From assembly GCA_003024985.2 (NCBI GenBank), contig PXIH01S0001382.1: a stretch of 11,350 nt of DNA; one strand, given 5' to 3'. Source of the stretch: Euperipatoides rowelli (taxonomy: Eukaryota; Onychophora; Udeonychophora; Euonychophora; Peripatopsidae). Shown here in pieces: positions 8,426 to 11,350 of this stretch. The notes under the pieces were generated by a model. That model was not told the origin of the DNA, ran no database searches, and saw nothing but the letters and a program-made list of their open reading frames with translations. Position numbers and translations under genes: made by a program. Within the stretch, counting starts at the first letter, position 1. Each line of letters opens with the position of its first letter.

Positions 8426-8450
8426 CCTCATTCTATTGTTCAGAATGAGG
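8426..8450 (+). repeat. 9-bp hairpin upstream of the poly(A) signal
   Basis: CCTCATTCT (8426-8434) and AGAATGAGG (8442-8450) are exact complements around a 7-base loop, 34 bases before AATAAA. In the right LTR one position has changed (AGAACGAGG). Confidence 0.8.
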
Positions 8451-8484
8451 TTTATTATTTTTATTTCTGCAATAGTACAAGCTA

Positions 8485-8490
8485 AATAAA
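8485..8490 (+). terminator. LTR polyadenylation signal AATAAA
   Basis: AATAAA is conserved at 8485-8490 and 9487-9492. A T/GT-rich stretch (GCTTTGTTCCAGTAGTATTC) follows, as expected downstream of a cleavage site. It marks the end of the R region in each LTR. Confidence 0.6.
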
Positions 8491-8587
8491 ACACTCTTTC
8501 CTGCCAGCTTTGTTCCAGTAGTATTCTTTTATTGCAATTGCACGTTTGTAGTGGTTTCGTCTCTCCATTTTGGTGAAATCATTATAG

Positions 8588-8608
8588 TGGCTCCCTGCTG
8601 AGGAATTG
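8588..8608 (+). other. Candidate primer-binding site complementary to tRNA-Asp
   Basis: Six bases after the CA that ends the left LTR comes TGGCTCCC. These eight bases exactly complement the 3' end (...GGGAGCCA) of animal tRNA-Asp(GUC) as I remember it. The following 13 bases match at about 9 positions, including the closing GGAATTG. This is a reasonable degraded PBS for minus-strand DNA priming. The tRNA sequence is from general knowledge and should be aligned against the host gene. Confidence 0.55.
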
Positions 8609-8921
8609 GGAAGCTACCACACTGGAGGCATTGCCTGGAAAAGGAAAGGGTGACGCCAATCCCACCAGGCCAACAACACGTCTTCGGCATGGGCTGCCGT
8701 TTCCTTCCACCGCAACAAGAGTCTCCGCTGGAGCAGAATAGTTTTCTCCACCACATTGGACCAGATGGTGGAAGCGGAGACGATCAAGGAGGAGAGATAG
8801 CGGAGGCAAGTTTCCCTCCCACTACTCAAAAGGACTATTTTACCAGCGTTGCTTGGCAGAGGGGCACTTTTCTTGCTTCCCTCCCCCCTGATGAACATTG
8901 AATTGACTTTTCTGAAAAGTT
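8609..8921 (+). other. Internal region of the TRIM-like element
   Basis: This segment of about 310 bases has near-balanced base composition and no retroviral-type protein motif in any frame. An ATG at 8765 opens only 11 codons (MVEAETIKEER). It may be packaging/leader sequence fused to the 3' end of a deleted parent element. Confidence 0.5.
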
Positions 8922-8935
8922 AGGAGGGAGGAGGG
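8922..8935 (+). other. Candidate polypurine tract
   Basis: AGGAGGGAGGAGGG is immediately followed by TGTGG, the usual PPT/U3 junction with an LTR starting in TG. A perfect 7-bp inverted repeat (ACTTTTC-T-GAAAAGT, 8906-8920) lies one base upstream. The competing candidate is the G17 run at 9008-9024, directly before the start of LTR homology. Confidence 0.5.
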
Positions 8936-9583
8936 TGTGGCAGGTTAAGGTAGTTTTAATTCATTTCCTTCACATAGTGCTGCAGGCCTCCTTCCAAATT
9001 TTTTTCAGGGGGGGGGGGGGGGGGATANNGGGATTCTCCAAAAATAGAGTGTTATGTTTTTTATTATTTCTTAATCGATTGGTGCTTTCAAGGGGTATCT
9101 GAGTTACTTCAAGGTATAAATTTTTTTAATACAACATTTATGTGGGATAACACTCGTAAATGTCTCATTAAAATGAGGTGGCAGTTCATTGAATTTAAGC
9201 TATCTCTTTAAATATTCAAAATCTCTTGAACACGCTAATTAGTTAATTATTCATTTGTTAATTTGTATGCACGCTTTCGCCTGACTATAAAGAGAAGAGC
9301 ATGTATTCAAACATTGCATTTAATTACATGTTAGAGAGCTGCTGCCCTCTAACGACCAGTTGTCTTTTTATGTTTCTTTATCATTTTCCTACTATAGTTA
9401 GAAGGCAGTGGCCCTCTAGGATTTCTTGTCGCCTCATTCTATTGTTCAGAACGAGGCTTATTTCATTTCTGCAATAGTACCAGCTAAATAAAACACTTTT
9501 TCCTGCCAGCTTTGTTCCAGTAGTATTCTTTTATTGCAACTGCACGTTTGTAGTGGTTTTATCTCTCCATTTTGGCGAAATCA
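8936..9583 (+). repeat. Right LTR of the TRIM-like element (shared part 9030-9583)
   Basis: Homology to the left LTR runs from 9030 to 9583. If the purine tract at 8922-8935 is the true polypurine tract, the LTR starts at TGTGG (8936), giving a canonical TG...CA LTR of 648 bases. It would then include a G17 run (9008-9024) and two undetermined bases (9028-9029). If the G17 run is the polypurine tract, the LTR starts at 9030. TATAAA is at 9286-9291 and AATAAA at 9487-9492. Confidence 0.7.
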
Positions 9584-10460
9584 TAATAATATACACATAC
9601 AGTACATAAACTGTACACACACCACATATACTGGCATATACTGCATAGCTGCACACATCATTTGCACACATATGTAATACCTACAGTAACTGTATATTAT
9701 TACAAAAAGGTTTTTTTTTGACAATAAGACAAACATGCATTCATATCCAACTACTCTACAGAACACGTCACTTTTTTTACTTTTTCCACTTCCCCCCCTC
9801 CCATCTCTGCCCCTCTTCCCTTTCCTTTTATTCTCCTCCCTTGTGACTGCGAAGTGTGTTCAGAGAACCTTATGTCTTGAATCCATTCACATCCGTAATA
9901 ATATTCATTCTTCCCTTACTAATCAGACCCCATCACTTGACCAGTACTAGCCAATAAAACAAGTGTGCCCTTCAATTATTCCATAGATATAGAATATACC
10001 ATACAATACATGTCTATGATTATTCCAATAATGTTGTTTAGCCTCCATTACACACACCAGAGTCAAAGACTAAATGCAAGACACATACACTATAGGCTAT
10101 ATGTACCCATACAACACATACATATATACTGTACTTATATAGGCTACAACATACAGTACCCTCACACAATCATACAGCTATCAACTACCTCTTGCCTACA
10201 GTACAATCCTGTACACAGAGCCACATATAAATACAAACAGATTTTTAGACAATGATACATGCATACTAAATATTCACCCATTTCACAGTACTTTTTTTAA
10301 TCCTCCCTCCTTTCCTCCTCCACCCTTAATCTTTTCCACTCCTTTTTCTTCCCTTCTTGCTTTCTTCCTTCTCTGCCCCTTTATTTTTCTTCTCTTCCTC
10401 CTTTTTCCTTCTTCCATCCACCCCCCACATTCTCTATCCTTTCCCCTTAAGTTTTAATTT
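9584..10460 (+). repeat. Low-complexity tract: TACAGTA/CATAC repeats alternating with polypyrimidine stretches
   Basis: CATACAGTACATA-like sequence (about 9590-9700 and 10075-10260) alternates with long C/T-only stretches (about 9769-9842 and 10289-10450, the latter almost pure pyrimidine on the plus strand for about 160 bases). Frames here encode only biased peptides and I see no gene. Confidence 0.65.
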
Positions 10461-11350
10461 TTTTTTTAAAGAATTAAATATAGGCTGTTGTAGTCAGCTT
10501 TCTTCCAAATATTATGTTTAACTCTGCACTATTGCATTCTTAGTCATTAAATTTACATCTTTAGCAATTTTTATTTTAAATTTGCTTGTTTGATTCTGGT
10601 ATCTAAATTGCCCCCCCCCCCCCAAGATCCATCGCCCCTTAGTCACAATAAATACAAATTAATACTCAAATTAATAGCCTTAGATAATAATGATGGTAAT
10701 TATTTTACCCAGAGTTCTCTGTGGGTAGTGTGCCTTGTTAAAGTGGGATTGTCAGCATGTTATTGCTTATATCCTTTATGATTGTTTTTGTTATATTTAA
10801 AATATATCTGTACTGAATTAATAGTTAAATTTATAAGATTTGAATAATTCTAATTATGTATGTACTGTATTTATTCTGTATTGGAAAGTCAATATGTTTA
10901 CATTTTGAATGCCTATATTTTAGTCTAAGAATTTTCAGGTAGAAAAGCAGCAATGCTTTTACTGACCTTTTGCTAAATGTAACTAACTTACACGTATTTT
11001 TCTTCTTCTGTTTTTCTACTAGATTACAGAGTGAAATCAAACTAACTAAAAATAATTATTAATTTTAATAATAATTGGAACTGCCCTGACTTTTCTGTCC
11101 GATTAGATAAATAATTTAAATAATGGAGCTAGCCTTGAAGTCGTGGTTTTTGTAGTAATGTTTTCGTAGGAGAATCTATAGTGTTGCTACTATTTTAACT
11201 ATTTTTATTTATTTACTCACTAAATATGGGGCTAGGACCTGTTAAAATGTGATAAATAATAATTAGCTAACTAGTCCATTTATATAACTATTTCTCCCGG
11301 TTTTATTTAAATCTAGAGTTTTAAACATAGAATTTTATTAAGCCGTGCTG
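10461..11350. other. Non-coding AT-rich stretch
   Basis: No gene, RNA gene or recognisable mobile element was seen. The stretch contains a C13 run (10611-10623) and ordinary AT-rich sequence to the window end. Confidence 0.5.

Larger units (their letters stand above)
8022..8581 (+). repeat. Left LTR of the TRIM-like element
   Basis: The copy begins GGGATTCTCC and ends TTTTGGTGAAATCA if a canonical CA terminus is assumed. It contains a U3 perfect inverted repeat (8121-8137/8150-8166), a TATA box at 8281, leader inverted repeats at 8325-8402, a 9-bp hairpin at 8426-8450 and AATAAA at 8485. The right LTR may extend 94 bases further 5' (from 8936), in which case this copy is truncated. Confidence 0.75.
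8022..9583 (+). mobile_element. TRIM-like compact LTR retroelement (two LTRs, short internal region, no gag/pol)
   Basis: Two direct repeats of about 555-560 bp (8022-8581 and 9030-9583) are roughly 92% identical by eye. Each contains a TATA box, then an AATAAA, in the order U3-R-U5. A candidate primer-binding site lies a few bases after the left copy, and purine tracts precede the right one. Only about 350-440 bp separate the copies, with no reverse transcriptase, protease, integrase or gag motif. An 83-codon open frame exists on the plus strand (8650-8901), but it resembles nothing I know and other frames of that GC-rich segment are equally open. The architecture fits a non-autonomous TRIM mobilised in trans by a full-length relative, or an internally deleted copy. 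The orientation follows from the PBS, TATA and poly(A) order. The LTR divergence indicates an old insertion. No clear target-site duplication was found. Confidence 0.75.

Noticed and set aside
8529-8901. Several overlapping open frames on both strands inside the LTR element's internal region
   Set aside because: All frames are similarly open because the segment is GC-richer, none has gag/pol motifs, and some run into the LTR itself.
9735-10255. Plus-strand frames over the low-complexity tract
   Set aside because: The peptides are products of polypyrimidine and CATACA repeats (Pro/Leu/Phe or Tyr/Ile/His-rich), with no protein-like pattern.
1-11350. tRNA, rRNA or CRISPR-like features
   Set aside because: I saw no tRNA A/B box pair with a cloverleaf, no rRNA core motif and no regularly spaced direct repeats. 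The genome is eukaryotic, with spliced genes.

Overview
The window is AT-rich eukaryotic nuclear DNA, almost entirely non-coding, with many long A/T homopolymers and several G or C runs. Its one confident gene feature is a single internal exon (2533-2758, minus strand) of a choline-phosphate cytidylyltransferase (CTP:phosphocholine cytidylyltransferase, PCYT1/CCT family), bounded by good GT-AG splice sites. The protein looks like an animal, probably invertebrate, sequence. Two short words, TACTGTA/TACAGTA and TAGGCTA/TAGCCTA, are strikingly over-represented. With the transposon mix this makes me lean toward an arthropod, possibly a crustacean. That placement is an inference, not a demonstration.

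Layout. 1-178: an open 59-codon piece of a LINE reverse transcriptase (minus strand) that runs off the window. About 1790-1906: one terminus of a hAT-type DNA transposon. 2533-2758: the cytidylyltransferase exon. 3532-3608: a small island holding two GGATCC/GAATTC-centred palindromes. 4676-4716: a poly(A) run between 12-bp direct repeats. 6253-6390: a degraded coding remnant that resembles a transposon-encoded protein. 7549-7770: a GC-richer minus-strand reading frame that I do not recognise. About 7800-10460: a low-complexity tract of TACAGTA/CATAC repeats and polypyrimidine stretches.

A compact LTR retroelement (about 8022-9583) is embedded in that low-complexity tract. It has two LTR copies roughly 92% identical by eye, each with a TATA box and an AATAAA signal. 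A candidate tRNA-Asp primer-binding site follows the left LTR, and a candidate polypurine tract precedes the right one. Only about 350-440 bp of internal sequence lies between, with no recognisable gag or pol. It is best described as a TRIM-like (terminal-repeat retrotransposon in miniature) non-autonomous element. Its LTRs carry unusually good inverted repeats, including two mutually exclusive pairings in the predicted 5' leader, and these are the most interesting structures in the window.

There is no operon-like organisation. The LINE and hAT pieces lie on the 3' side of the exon relative to its transcription, the other repeats on its 5' side. All may be intronic, but gene extent beyond the exon cannot be read from this window.
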